DNA of 64,000 nucleotides from Verrucomicrobiales bacterium (GTDB taxonomy: Bacteria; Verrucomicrobiota; Verrucomicrobiia; Verrucomicrobiales; DEV007): contig PBSY01000044.1 of the NCBI GenBank assembly GCA_002726915.1, positions 1-64,000 on the forward strand, read 5' to 3'. The position numbers and the translations under genes are program-made. Positions 44,601-53,866 of the stretch are shown in pieces (positions within the stretch are counted from its first letter, which is position 1; the number at the start of each line of letters is the position of its first letter). The notes below the pieces were generated by a model that worked only from the letters and a program-made list of their open reading frames with translations, was not told where the DNA came from and made no database searches.

Positions 44601-47600
44601 GAAATCAGGAGCTTCTCAGCATCGTCAGCACCAAGCAGGTTTAACTCTGATATCTTCTGATTCGGAGCGCCTGTCATCTCCCGGAGCACCTTCTCATAAA
44701 GGCTGCAAAGTTCCATAATGGTCTCCTCATCAAAAAGATCCCGATTATACTGCCAACATCCGAAGAGCTGTCCACCAGCCTCCTCCAATACCAAAGTGAT
44801 TTCGAATTGAGCCTGTCGAGTCGTCAGGTCAATGGTCTCCATGGTGAGGTCGCCTACGTTAAATGTGTGCCCCCCCTGACCGATCAAAAAGACAGCAATA
44901 CCTTCATCGTCGATACCCGGAACCTTCTCCATCGAGAAGCTTATCTGAAACAAAGGTGAACGTCCCGGATCGCGAGTGACTTTCAATTGATCCACTAGTC
45001 TGGCAAGCGGATACTGCTGGTTCTCAAGTGCTCCGTTTACGATTTCACCATTGGCGGTCAGGTAGTCAGAAATCCTTGGGTCGCTTTCGACCGTACTCCT
45101 CATCGGGACCGGATTGATGTAGTAACCTACTGTAGTGCGGAGCTCTTGCTGAGTCCGGCCCGCTAGCGGCACACCAACCACGATATCGTCCTGATCGCAG
45201 TAGCGATGCATTAGTAAATCGTAGGCTGACAGTAGCGTCGTGAATAAGGTAACATTACTGGCCTTACCCAACTGGTCGACGGCCTCGGTCAACTCCTCAT
45301 CGAGTTGGAAGCCATAAGTCGCTCCATTAAAAGTCTGAATCGCAGGGCGTGGACGATCCGTAGGCAAATCGATCACAGGAGGCGCCCCTGAAAGGTGTCC
45401 CTTCCAGAAATCGAGCATGCGCTCTCCAGCAGCACTCTCGAGGTGAGCCTTTTCCCAGTTCACAAAGTCAGCGTAGCTGGCATCAATAGCTTCCACCTGC
45501 GGAGTACGCCCTGCCTTGCTCGAAAAGTAGTATTCAATAAGATCTTGAATAATCACAGCAATGGACCAGGCGTCCGAAATCATGTGATGCATGCTCAACA
45601 AAGCAACATGTGCATTATCCGCAGTGCGGAACAGCTCGAGTCGGATTACCGGACCGCGCTCTAGATTGAATGGACGATTGGCATGCTCACTGATGGTTTG
45701 TTTTAGCTGATCTTCGTCCATCGAGGTGCAATCGTGCTCTCGAAAATCGATCGTTCGCCCCTTCTGCACCACTTGCATCGGCTCGCCGTCTTTTGTGGTG
45801 AAAGTCACATCGATCAGCGGATGGCGCTCAAAAAGAAGCGAGAAAGCTGTCTTCATTGCCTCGATGTCCAACTGCGGTCGAAACTTGCCGGAAAAGACAA
45901 GATTGTAAGCCGAAGAATCCGGCGCCAGCCGATTCAAAAACCATAGTGCTTTCTGCCCCTCTGAAAGAGGAAAGACTTCCGGCATCTGCCCTGTCGCTTC
46001 GAACTCTACGAGATCATCGGCCGAGGCCGCACCAGAATCCCCTGAGCGATCCCCTCCCGACTCGAGAAGCTTCTCCAGAACGGGAATGGAAAGATCAATT
46101 ATGCTCGGACCATTAAGGACTGAACCCATTGGTATCGTCATACCAAGCTTCTCTTCGATGCGGTTAACTAACTCGATCGCCATAAGGGAATCGAGACCGA
46201 GGTTGGTAAGAGGCGTGTCCTTATCAATCCGGTTCGCGTCGGTGCCCAATACAGCCCCAACCTGCGCCGCAATAAGATCTTCAACCATCCCGGGACGTTT
46301 CTCAGAAGCCGCCTCAAGAATACGCGCCGCCATGGAGTCTCCTCCACCGCTGCTGGAACGCGGCACCACAGGAAGGAACATGTTAGAACCACTCACGGAC
46401 GGACTGAAGCGAGCGAGCGCCTGCCAGTCACAGCGAGCACATCCAAGCTGGGTCGAATCCGTGGGAATACCAAGGCTGAAGAGATACAAGGTCTCGTCCA
46501 TATCGGTAGACCCCAACCCGACCATTTCGAGATATTCCTTGGTTTTCTCGTTACGGGCAACGAAGCCAGCTCCTTCGAGAGCCCCCCAGTTAAAGGTTAG
46601 CGCTGGGAGACCAATGGACCGGCGGTAGTGAGAAATCTGATCTAGGAAGACATTTCCTGCGTTGTAGTTTGACTGCTTAACCGCACCAATAAATGCAGAG
46701 AACGAAGAGAAGCAAACAAACAGCTCAAGAGGCAGATCGAGCGTTGCCTCGTGGAGGTTCCATGCTCCCAGCATTTTCGGCAGAAGCACGCGATCGAAGC
46801 GATCTTCATCCAACTCGTTGATGAACTCGTCATCGAGAACCATGGCACCGTGGATCACTCCAATAAGAGGAGCATCGCCTTTCTGAACTTCGGCGATCGC
46901 CTTGTCGATGTCGGCACGGTTGGTCACGTCACCGCGAGCATCGATAATATCGATGCCTTCGTTACGCATTTTTTCAATTTTCCCAATCGCCTCATCTCTG
47001 GGACCTGAGCGACTCATAAGGGCAAAATGGCGAGCCCCATTGTTGGCCATCCACTGCGCCAACTCGAGTCCGAATCCACCGGCACCACCGGTAATGAGGT
47101 AAGTTCCATCGGCCCGAAAACGATGCCCCTCTTCGGTCGGTTGGCCAATCTCGATTTCAGGAACTTCGAAATCGAGCACGTTCTTTCCGATGTGCTTGCC
47201 GGCTGCCATGAATCGGAAGGCTTCAACCACCTCTGTAATAGGAAATACTTCGTTGGGCAGCGGTTCGTAACTTTCATCGTAGAACATCTTCTCTAATTCG
47301 GAGAACATGCTCGCCACATAGTTGGGCTTGCTCTGCAGGTGCTGAGCCAAGTCGATGACAAAGAAACTGATGTTATTGCGAAGAGGTTCCAAGCCAATCT
47401 TGGAATTCCCGTAAACGTCAACCTTGCCGATCTCCATGTAACGCCCGAAGGTCTTCAGCACGCTGAAATTCTTAGCAATAAAGTCCCCCGCAAGAGAATT
47501 TAGGACGGCATCCACACCCTCTCCTTCCGTGATCCGCATGATCTCGTCAGCAAATTCCAGACTGCGAGAGTCGAGCACATGGTCGACATCCATATCCCTA

Positions 47601-50600
47601 AGCAACTGCCGCTTTTCAGGAGTTCCCGCCGTAGAGAAAATCGTGAGCCCTAGATGCTTGGCAATCTGGATGGCTGCCTGTCCAACACCGCCGGTTCCAG
47701 CATGAATCAGGATGCTCTCACCCTTTTCCATGCGGGCGAGCTCGTTCATCGCGTAATGAGAAGTCAGGAAAACAGTCGGGAGCGTCGCGGCCTCGACGTG
47801 GCTCATGGTATCAGGCTTTCGGAACACCATTGCACGGTTCACGGTCACATAGCTGCGGAAGCAGTAGGGCGCCATACCAACAACATTATCGCCCGGCTTC
47901 AGGTCTGCGACATTCGAACCCACCTTGACCACCGTTCCGGAGAAGTCATCACCAAACCACTTTAAGTCCACAGGATTGCCAGGGTAGATACCGAGCGCCT
48001 TCATGACGTCGCGAAAATTGATACCTCCTGCCTTGATCTGAATCTCAATCTCGTCCGCTTCCGGTTCGCGTCGAGTGGTCTCGTTCAGCGATAGATTTGT
48101 CAGGATTCCAGGTTTATCGATCTGGAGTCTGTATGGGACAACCTTTCCGTCTTCCTGCACAGCATTGCGTTTGCGGGCGGGCAAATCCTCAGGCTTTATT
48201 CGGTGAACGCGACGTGCGTAGCGACCATTTCCGCGGAAGGCCAACTCATGCTCACGGTCAGAATAGAGAAACTCAGCCGAGAGATCTTCGATTTCGTATT
48301 CATTGGGCGCCGGATCGAGGTCAATCTGGCCCCAGGTAAAGTCGGCGTGTTCATTGTTTGCTACCCTCAACAAACCTGTAAGGGGAGCCGAAGCCAAACC
48401 CGAGAGCTCTTCGCCCGGTTTCACCGGCATAGTTCCCCGAGTCAGGAACGTTATCTGCGGACGGTTCTCCCACTCCCGGTTGGTAACGTATTGGAAGAGT
48501 CCAAGCGCAAAACGAACACCTGTATCCTGCGCGGCGTTGAGTTGATCAAGACACAGACACTCGGCCCTCGGATGATCAAGAGAAAGAGTCTGGATGATAG
48601 CCTTGATGACTCGGCCGCCATCAGTCAGTTCGTCAATTTTGCGGGTCACCTGTTCCAAACTCGGGCCAGCAAGAACCGCCTCGGTCTCCTCAGTTACAAG
48701 CGCCGTAGCGAGCAGTGCACCAAGTCCTGAATTGTCTTCGGTAATGAGGAAAATGTCCTTAGCTGAAATTTCGATCTCTTCAGCAACGGCACCACCTAAC
48801 TCTTCCTCAACGGGGAGTTCGACCGGGTCCGGAGCCCGTCCGATCAGACAGGCCTGCTGATTCTGCTCAGGATTTTCTGAGCTAATGAAGCTGGCGACAT
48901 CGCGATAACCAAGATCGGAAAGAAGCGCTTCCCACTTGTCACGCGAAAGTAGCGCAGAATCTTTTCGCAGTTCAGTGTCAGTAAAACGCCACCAACCGGG
49001 AAGCAACCCGAACACGTTGTCAAGAGCAGCACGGCGCCAAGTTACCTCGAGAAACATGAGGACACCGTCTTCAGCCAGAGCACGACGTAGGTTACCGAGG
49101 GTCGCTTTGAGATCCTCGGTCGCGTGGATCACATTCGACGCAAGAATGATATCGAAGTGATGTGGCTCAATCCCCTGGGCTTCGGGAGACTTCTCACAGT
49201 CGAACATTTGGTATTCGACGAATGAAAAGTCCTCTGAGAAACGATTCTCAGCAGCCTGAAGGAAAAGAGGACCATTGTCGGTGAAGACATATTCTGTTCG
49301 TTCTGATGGGAACACCTTAAGGATTTCGCTAGTAAGCGAACCGGTTCCGGCACCGACCTCAAGGACTCTTATGGTGCGCCGCTCGGGAAGATTTTCAACA
49401 GCCTTGGCCAAGGCATCTTTGATCTGGACATTAATAACGGGAAAGTCGGCTCCCTCACGATAAAACCGCTCCATAATGCGGGAAGATCCCCCGGGAAAGA
49501 GCACCTCAAGCGGATCCGTCTCACCGCTGAGCACACCAGCAAGATTAGGGCCAGTGAGACGCTGCAACTCGGCTTCGGAAGCGAAGTCTGGAAGCGCTTC
49601 AATCAACTTATCAACCCACGGCAAAGCATCCTCTTTTTCAGGCACTTCGACCACTTCCCAGCCCCCTTCGTTGCCAGCCTCTAGGAACCCACCCTCACAA
49701 AGCGACAACAACTGCCCGAAAACCAGTTTTTCATGCTGGTCCGCAATGGACAATTCCTTCATCAAGGTGGGAATGGTAATTTCATCACCTAACTTCGGAT
49801 CCCAACCGAGATCGAAGTAGGCGTTAACGATAAATTGGCGCGAAAGCTCATCGAGCGCCGGTAGGAACTTACCGTAGTGATCAGCAAGTCCCCGCTGGGC
49901 ATAAAGCTCGGGGAGATGGGCATTTGCAGCCTCTACTAATTCGGCTGAGGCCGGGATATTGGTGTCCCCGGTCTCGCGAGTGCCTGCGAGACGGGCCAAC
50001 TCCCAATCTGCTTGGTAGACGCATTTTTCAAGTTCGTCACGATTGCTTTGCTCGACACGATCGGCACGGAATCCATAGATTTCAGCAACAAGCTTACCGG
50101 CATCATCGTAGACATCGATGTCGGCGATAATATATTCACGATCATTGTCGGAATTGACGTGAGCATGTCCCCATAGGCGCAGCGGCGGACGCTCCACGTG
50201 TAAGCGAATGCTGCGAATCGCAGCGGGAAGGTAGAAGTAATCGAGCGCGTTTGCTTCGTCCGGAATAACCTGTCCGCCCTTCACCGTGTGGAAACACGCG
50301 TCGAGAACCGCAGGGTGAAAGTGGTGATCTGGAATAGTGTCGTAGAGCCCCTCTGGAGCAACAATCTCGGCGAGTGCCTCGCCATCCTTACGCCAGACAT
50401 TCTGGAGATGTTGGAAGAGCGGCCGGAACTGGTAGCCGGCCTCTTCGTAATCGTCATAATACTCCTCGTGATCAAAGTGACGGGGAAGCCCATCTTTGAT
50501 CTCTTCAAGGCTTATTGGTTTACGATTCGGCTCAGGCTGTTTTCGCAACACTCCTTGGGAATTTAGCTCCCAATCAGTTTTATCTCCCGTGGCACTGAAG

Positions 50601-53600
50601 ATTTGGAAAACGCGGGTATCAGGATCAAAAACAATTTCGACGGTCGGCACTTTCTCCTCGCTTACGAAGAGAGCCTTTTTCATTTCGAGGTCTTCGACCA
50701 CATAGTTTTCTTCGGGAAAGATCTTTCTTGCAATCGCCAAGCCTATTTCTCCGTAACCTGCTGCCGGGAAAATCACACTGTCCCAAAAGCGGTGGTCATC
50801 GAGCCAGGAAAAGTAACGAGGGTCGAGATCAAATCGCCACGTCGGACGTGGCGCATCCTGAACGAGTCCAAGCAGTGGGTGCTCAAGTGGCGCGCAACGA
50901 AGATACTCGTTGTGCTTAGACTCAAGCCAAAAAGATTCGTGCTGCCAAGCGTAGGTGGGCAGACGGACGCCGTCGGCCGAACCCTGAGTAAGATTTCCCC
51001 AGTCGATCTCAAACCCGTGATTATGGATCCGGGCCAGATTGGAAATCATTTCAATAGACTCGTCCGTCTTGCGGCGAAGACTCGAGAAGTAGAATCCCTT
51101 TCGCTTCTGGTCGGAAAGGCATTCCATGATCGGGTTTTGCAGAGCCGGGTGAGGCCCTAACTCGATGAAGGTGTCCTCGCCTGAGCGAATCAAACCGGCA
51201 ATTGCAGGAGCGAACAGCACAGACTCCCTTACGTTCTTCCACCAGTAGTCTCCATCCAGTTCGGTTCCCTCAAGCACACCACCGGTCACGGTTGAAATGT
51301 AGGGGATTGTGGTCGCCTGAGGTTTGATATCCTTTAACGTCTCGAGGAGCTCCTCCTTGATCGGCTCCATCTGGTGGGTGTGAAAGGCATAGTCGATGCG
51401 AAGCCAGCGCACAAATTTGCCAGCTTCGTCAAGCTTGGCCACTACCTCCTCGAGTGGTTCGGTATCCCCTGCCAGCGTCAACAGGCCCGGGCTATTCACC
51501 ACCGCAATCTGGACCTTGTCTTCCACACCTGCGATTGCCTTTTTGGCTTCCGCCTGGGAAATCCCAACCGCAACCATGCGGCCATTGCCGCCGGTTTGAT
51601 CCTGGAGTCGGGAACGGTGATAAATGATCGTCACCGCGTCCTCCATAGTGTAAGCGCCGGCCACATAGGCCGCAGCCACTTCACCCACTGAGTGTCCGAC
51701 CACCTTAGCGGGCTCTACTCCCCACGATTTCCAAAGCTTGGCCAACGCAACCTGCAGGCCGAAGATCGCTGGTTGAGCAATATTCGTGCGATTGATTTGT
51801 GATGCCTCCTCGTCGCGAGTCATCTCTTCGATAAGAGACCATCCAGACAGCGGTTTGAGGTGTGAATCTATTTCTTCGAGCGCGCCGCGGAAGACAGGCT
51901 CACGTTTCAGAAGGTGCTGCCCCATAGCCCACCACTGGGCACCCTGACCCGTAAACACAAAGACGGGGGCATGAGCTTCGCCCACAGGTTTCCCCGCAAT
52001 GGCATTATCCCCTTCTCCGCCCGCAAGCCACTCGGTCATCTCATGGACAAGAGCATCTTTGTCCGCGCCAATGAAGGAAAGCCGGTTATCGTGATGCTCA
52101 CGCTTGGTCCCCGCAGCAGCGGCAATATCTGTGATGTTTGTCGCAGAGGCGCGTAAAAATCTTCGCCAGCGAACCACGGTTTCACGAAGGGCATCGTCAC
52201 CTCGACCCGAGACCGGCAAAAGAATAGGGCGGGCGGCCTTCTCACCCTCAGTAACTTTACTCCCCCCCCCGGCTATCTTGCTATCTTTGGCAGGAACAGC
52301 CTCCAGCACAATATGTGAATTAGTACCTCCAAACCCAAAGCTATTGACACCGACAACCGGAAGATGACCATCGAGGTGGGGCAGCGCTTGGTTTTCTGTA
52401 GCCACTTTAAACTTAAACTCGTCAAACGGGATGTCCGGATTCGGGTTCTTGAAGTTCAGATTTGCCGGCACCGTGTCGTGATGCAAAACGAGAGCTGCCT
52501 TGGCAAGTCCAGCCACTCCAGAACCTGACTCGAGGTGTCCGACATTCGTTTTCACTGAGCCGAGCAGGCAGTAATCATCTTCGTCACGACCCTGGGAGAG
52601 GATCTGCCCTAATGCTGTCGTTTCGATGGGATCGCCAACCGGTGTGCCCGTGCCATGAGCCTCCATGTAGCGGACTCGCTTGGGCTCCAATCCCGCCTGC
52701 CCATACGCAACGCGGAGCATTTCAGCCTGGGTATCAATGCCTGGCACAGTCATTGAGGAAGTATTGCCGTCTTGGTTGATTACAGCAGCACGGATTGTGC
52801 AGTAAATGCGGTCTCCGTCTTCCTTTGCGCGAGACAGAGGCTTGATCACAAACATGCCGGCACCCTCACCACGAACGTATCCATTGGCCCGTTCATCAAA
52901 TGCGAAACACTGTCCGGAAGGAGAAAGCATCGTCGCCTTGGAAAAACCAATCGACGCATCAGGGGTCAAGAGAGCATTCACCCCTCCCGCGAGGGCCATG
53001 GTTGCCTCGCCCGACCAGACACTTTCGCATGCCAGGTTGATTGCCACGAGAGCCGAGGAACAAGCCGTATCGACTGAGACGGCGGGACCTTTCAGATCAA
53101 ACAGATAGGCAATCCGATTTGACGCAATCGAGAGAGTCGAACCTGAATTCGTATGCACATCGACGTTCTTAGGGTCGCTTTGTGCCACATTGGCATAGTC
53201 GTTTGAAGCGATACCCACATAGACAGAGGTAGCTGTTCCTTTTAAACTCTTCGGGGCAATACCCGCATCTTCGAGAGATTCCCATGAGGTCTCCAGCAAC
53301 CAACGCTGCTGCGGATCCATGCGAAGTGCCTCCCGAGGCGAAATCCCGAAAAACTGGGCATCGAACTTGTCGTGATCGTGAATGAACCCCCCCCACTTGG
53401 TGATCATCTTGCTGGGGATCTCAACATTCTCGTGGTGCCAACGTTCGCGGTTCCATCGATCAGCAGGCACAGGAACTATGCCTGAGCGTCCCTCTATCAT
53501 GAGATTCCAAAAGGATTCCGGACCGGTAACACCGCCGGGAAGGCGGCAACCAATTCCAATGATGGCCAGGGGCTCTCGCTGCGCAGATTGGCTATCGGAC

Positions 53601-53602
53601 AT
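41606..53602 (-). CDS. Hybrid PKS-NRPS megasynthase with AAR-like terminal reductase
   Basis: One 3,998-residue chain; the start is the ATG at 53602, although a TTG two codons upstream is possible. Domains (residues approximate): KS 10-438 (C181, H316, H356); AT 546-850 (S638 in GHSVGE; YAFH at 738-741, neither clear malonyl nor methylmalonyl); DH 905-1185 (H937, D1101; the motif glycine is Asp); C-methyltransferase 1350-1590 (LEVGAGTGS); structural KR 1610-1800; ER 1830-2150 (HAGTGGVG); KR 2165-2400 (GGAGGFG, LDD, Y2313, N2317); ACP (S2472); C 2545-2985 (HHMISDA); A 3015-3500; PCP (S3546); reductase 3600-3985. The reductase resembles cyanobacterial acyl-ACP reductase, with GLGSIG at 3767-3772 and C3931. 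All carrier and most catalytic residues are intact, so it is probably functional. There is no loading domain and no thioesterase. It is 264 bases from mdh. Confidence 0.93.
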   Translation of the reverse strand: MSDSQSAQREPLAIIGIGCRLPGGVTGPESFWNLMIEGRSGIVPVPADRWNRERWHHENVEIPSKMITKWGGFIHDHDKFDAQFFGISPREALRMDPQQRWLLETSWESLEDAGIAPKSLKGTATSVYVGIASNDYANVAQSDPKNVDVHTNSGSTLSIASNRIAYLFDLKGPAVSVDTACSSALVAINLACESVWSGEATMALAGGVNALLTPDASIGFSKATMLSPSGQCFAFDERANGYVRGEGAGMFVIKPLSRAKEDGDRIYCTIRAAVINQDGNTSSMTVPGIDTQAEMLRVAYGQAGLEPKRVRYMEAHGTGTPVGDPIETTALGQILSQGRDEDDYCLLGSVKTNVGHLESGSGVAGLAKAALVLHHDTVPANLNFKNPNPDIPFDEFKFKVATENQALPHLDGHLPVVGVNSFGFGGTNSHIVLEAVPAKDSKIAGGGSKVTEGEKAARPILLPVSGRGDDALRETVVRWRRFLRASATNITDIAAAAGTKREHHDNRLSFIGADKDALVHEMTEWLAGGEGDNAIAGKPVGEAHAPVFVFTGQGAQWWAMGQHLLKREPVFRGALEEIDSHLKPLSGWSLIEEMTRDEEASQINRTNIAQPAIFGLQVALAKLWKSWGVEPAKVVGHSVGEVAAAYVAGAYTMEDAVTIIYHRSRLQDQTGGNGRMVAVGISQAEAKKAIAGVEDKVQIAVVNSPGLLTLAGDTEPLEEVVAKLDEAGKFVRWLRIDYAFHTHQMEPIKEELLETLKDIKPQATTIPYISTVTGGVLEGTELDGDYWWKNVRESVLFAPAIAGLIRSGEDTFIELGPHPALQNPIMECLSDQKRKGFYFSSLRRKTDESIEMISNLARIHNHGFEIDWGNLTQGSADGVRLPTYAWQHESFWLESKHNEYLRCAPLEHPLLGLVQDAPRPTWRFDLDPRYFSWLDDHRFWDSVIFPAAGYGEIGLAIARKIFPEENYVVEDLEMKKALFVSEEKVPTVEIVFDPDTRVFQIFSATGDKTDWELNSQGVLRKQPEPNRKPISLEEIKDGLPRHFDHEEYYDDYEEAGYQFRPLFQHLQNVWRKDGEALAEIVAPEGLYDTIPDHHFHPAVLDACFHTVKGGQVIPDEANALDYFYLPAAIRSIRLHVERPPLRLWGHAHVNSDNDREYIIADIDVYDDAGKLVAEIYGFRADRVEQSNRDELEKCVYQADWELARLAGTRETGDTNIPASAELVEAANAHLPELYAQRGLADHYGKFLPALDELSRQFIVNAYFDLGWDPKLGDEITIPTLMKELSIADQHEKLVFGQLLSLCEGGFLEAGNEGGWEVVEVPEKEDALPWVDKLIEALPDFASEAELQRLTGPNLAGVLSGETDPLEVLFPGGSSRIMERFYREGADFPVINVQIKDALAKAVENLPERRTIRVLEVGAGTGSLTSEILKVFPSERTEYVFTDNGPLFLQAAENRFSEDFSFVEYQMFDCEKSPEAQGIEPHHFDIILASNVIHATEDLKATLGNLRRALAEDGVLMFLEVTWRRAALDNVFGLLPGWWRFTDTELRKDSALLSRDKWEALLSDLGYRDVASFISSENPEQNQQACLIGRAPDPVELPVEEELGGAVAEEIEISAKDIFLITEDNSGLGALLATALVTEETEAVLAGPSLEQVTRKIDELTDGGRVIKAIIQTLSLDHPRAECLCLDQLNAAQDTGVRFALGLFQYVTNREWENRPQITFLTRGTMPVKPGEELSGLASAPLTGLLRVANNEHADFTWGQIDLDPAPNEYEIEDLSAEFLYSDREHELAFRGNGRYARRVHRIKPEDLPARKRNAVQEDGKVVPYRLQIDKPGILTNLSLNETTRREPEADEIEIQIKAGGINFRDVMKALGIYPGNPVDLKWFGDDFSGTVVKVGSNVADLKPGDNVVGMAPYCFRSYVTVNRAMVFRKPDTMSHVEAATLPTVFLTSHYAMNELARMEKGESILIHAGTGGVGQAAIQIAKHLGLTIFSTAGTPEKRQLLRDMDVDHVLDSRSLEFADEIMRITEGEGVDAVLNSLAGDFIAKNFSVLKTFGRYMEIGKVDVYGNSKIGLEPLRNNISFFVIDLAQHLQSKPNYVASMFSELEKMFYDESYEPLPNEVFPITEVVEAFRFMAAGKHIGKNVLDFEVPEIEIGQPTEEGHRFRADGTYLITGGAGGFGLELAQWMANNGARHFALMSRSGPRDEAIGKIEKMRNEGIDIIDARGDVTNRADIDKAIAEVQKGDAPLIGVIHGAMVLDDEFINELDEDRFDRVLLPKMLGAWNLHEATLDLPLELFVCFSSFSAFIGAVKQSNYNAGNVFLDQISHYRRSIGLPALTFNWGALEGAGFVARNEKTKEYLEMVGLGSTDMDETLYLFSLGIPTDSTQLGCARCDWQALARFSPSVSGSNMFLPVVPRSSSGGGDSMAARILEAASEKRPGMVEDLIAAQVGAVLGTDANRIDKDTPLTNLGLDSLMAIELVNRIEEKLGMTIPMGSVLNGPSIIDLSIPVLEKLLESGGDRSGDSGAASADDLVEFEATGQMPEVFPLSEGQKALWFLNRLAPDSSAYNLVFSGKFRPQLDIEAMKTAFSLLFERHPLIDVTFTTKDGEPMQVVQKGRTIDFREHDCTSMDEDQLKQTISEHANRPFNLERGPVIRLELFRTADNAHVALLSMHHMISDAWSIAVIIQDLIEYYFSSKAGRTPQVEAIDASYADFVNWEKAHLESAAGERMLDFWKGHLSGAPPVIDLPTDRPRPAIQTFNGATYGFQLDEELTEAVDQLGKASNVTLFTTLLSAYDLLMHRYCDQDDIVVGVPLAGRTQQELRTTVGYYINPVPMRSTVESDPRISDYLTANGEIVNGALENQQYPLARLVDQLKVTRDPGRSPLFQISFSMEKVPGIDDEGIAVFLIGQGGHTFNVGDLTMETIDLTTRQAQFEITLVLEEAGGQLFGCWQYNRDLFDEETIMELCSLYEKVLREMTGAPNQKISELNLLGADDAEKLLISFNETETDCDDVLLHELIESVAREKDEDTAVIFNDTHVTYGELNRLANGVARDLDAAGVAPGENVGVLADRSPKMIAALLGTMKAGATYIPLDPEFPAQRLEMMLDDAAPKVMISSARLKSSLPGGTWKVIDLDAVESTSKSPAKPQIDADSLAYIIYTSGSTGTPKGVEIPHCAAVNFLRSMEKEPGLNSEDKLLAVTTLSFDISLLEMFLPLLAGARVVIADNDDVKDGRRLANLISEEDISVMQATPATWQMLLDSGWEGNSGLRIFCGGEALNRGLANTLVNSADELWNLYGPTETTVWSTVEKIEESEAAISIGQPIGNTQIYILDDQHHPVPQGFTGELWIGGKGLARGYRNRDTLTAEAFREIELPEVGKKRIYRTGDLGRWNRDGKLECLGRIDSQVKVRGVRMELGDIEAQLDSIDGIKQAVVTKREDLPTGEGLVGYYLAKGEPIGAAEIRATLANNLPSSYIPAYFMALDELPLTPNKKIDRKRLPMPKTGAAIDGERVGPRNPVEEKLWEVFSRNFDSEDIGVTDNFFEMGGDSLLALRIVVDITEVLRQEVPVDAFLTHPTIEQLAQYLGSEPDTPAEYVSEGGLEIDFSDLAHISLDEASDQIPDLDAVALTYIPEALANMSGMARDEISERLFGGNPRLSNRYEMIEGNIGVIMLPCFEADFYKDPESVKAVTLKAMEMAAKAGARTVSLTGVIPSATDHGREIAKWMEGRSGMPVITTGDATRSATIVKSVQGILKEAQRSITDEAVSVVGLGSIGFGTLRLMLDVMDHPKHLILCDPYQTDDQMSQIRDRVRDSGYQGQVDIVKNGGALPPEVYEASMVIASTNLPGVLNMADLQPGTLVVDYSFPPVFRLDEAIKRFSTRRDILFTTGGELKMPDVVAETIYLPEELEDLGEAVQAGFMKFLASRDKYEITGCVLVSLLTGSGGVEATLGELENNDAVAHFERLEELGVEPAKLQMSGFFLPEEGISTFRDRRSGTSTTS

Positions 53603-53866
53603 GTTCAAAAAATACGTTCAGGGTAAACTACGTTTCTGTCAGCCGGTGAGCCTCATTTCGGCAACCAACTTACGGGGAAGGACGATTTCCGTCGTATCAA
53701 CTATCTGAAAATTTAGCAAAAATTAGCCCCGTAGACGACGTAGGAATTGCGGTCGTGAAGAGAGGCTGATCTAAGCCTGAAAGATCACGTAGTCAACAGA
53801 GGATGCCCAAAGGTTTAACAAGGTTAAGTGATTACGTTTTCCAAAATTTTGACAATTTTAAAAGTA

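Noticed and set aside
53603-53866. Transposon or attachment-site remnants flanking the megasynthase
   Set aside because: No inverted or direct repeats, transposase fragments or tRNA were seen at either side, so no evidence for recent insertion.
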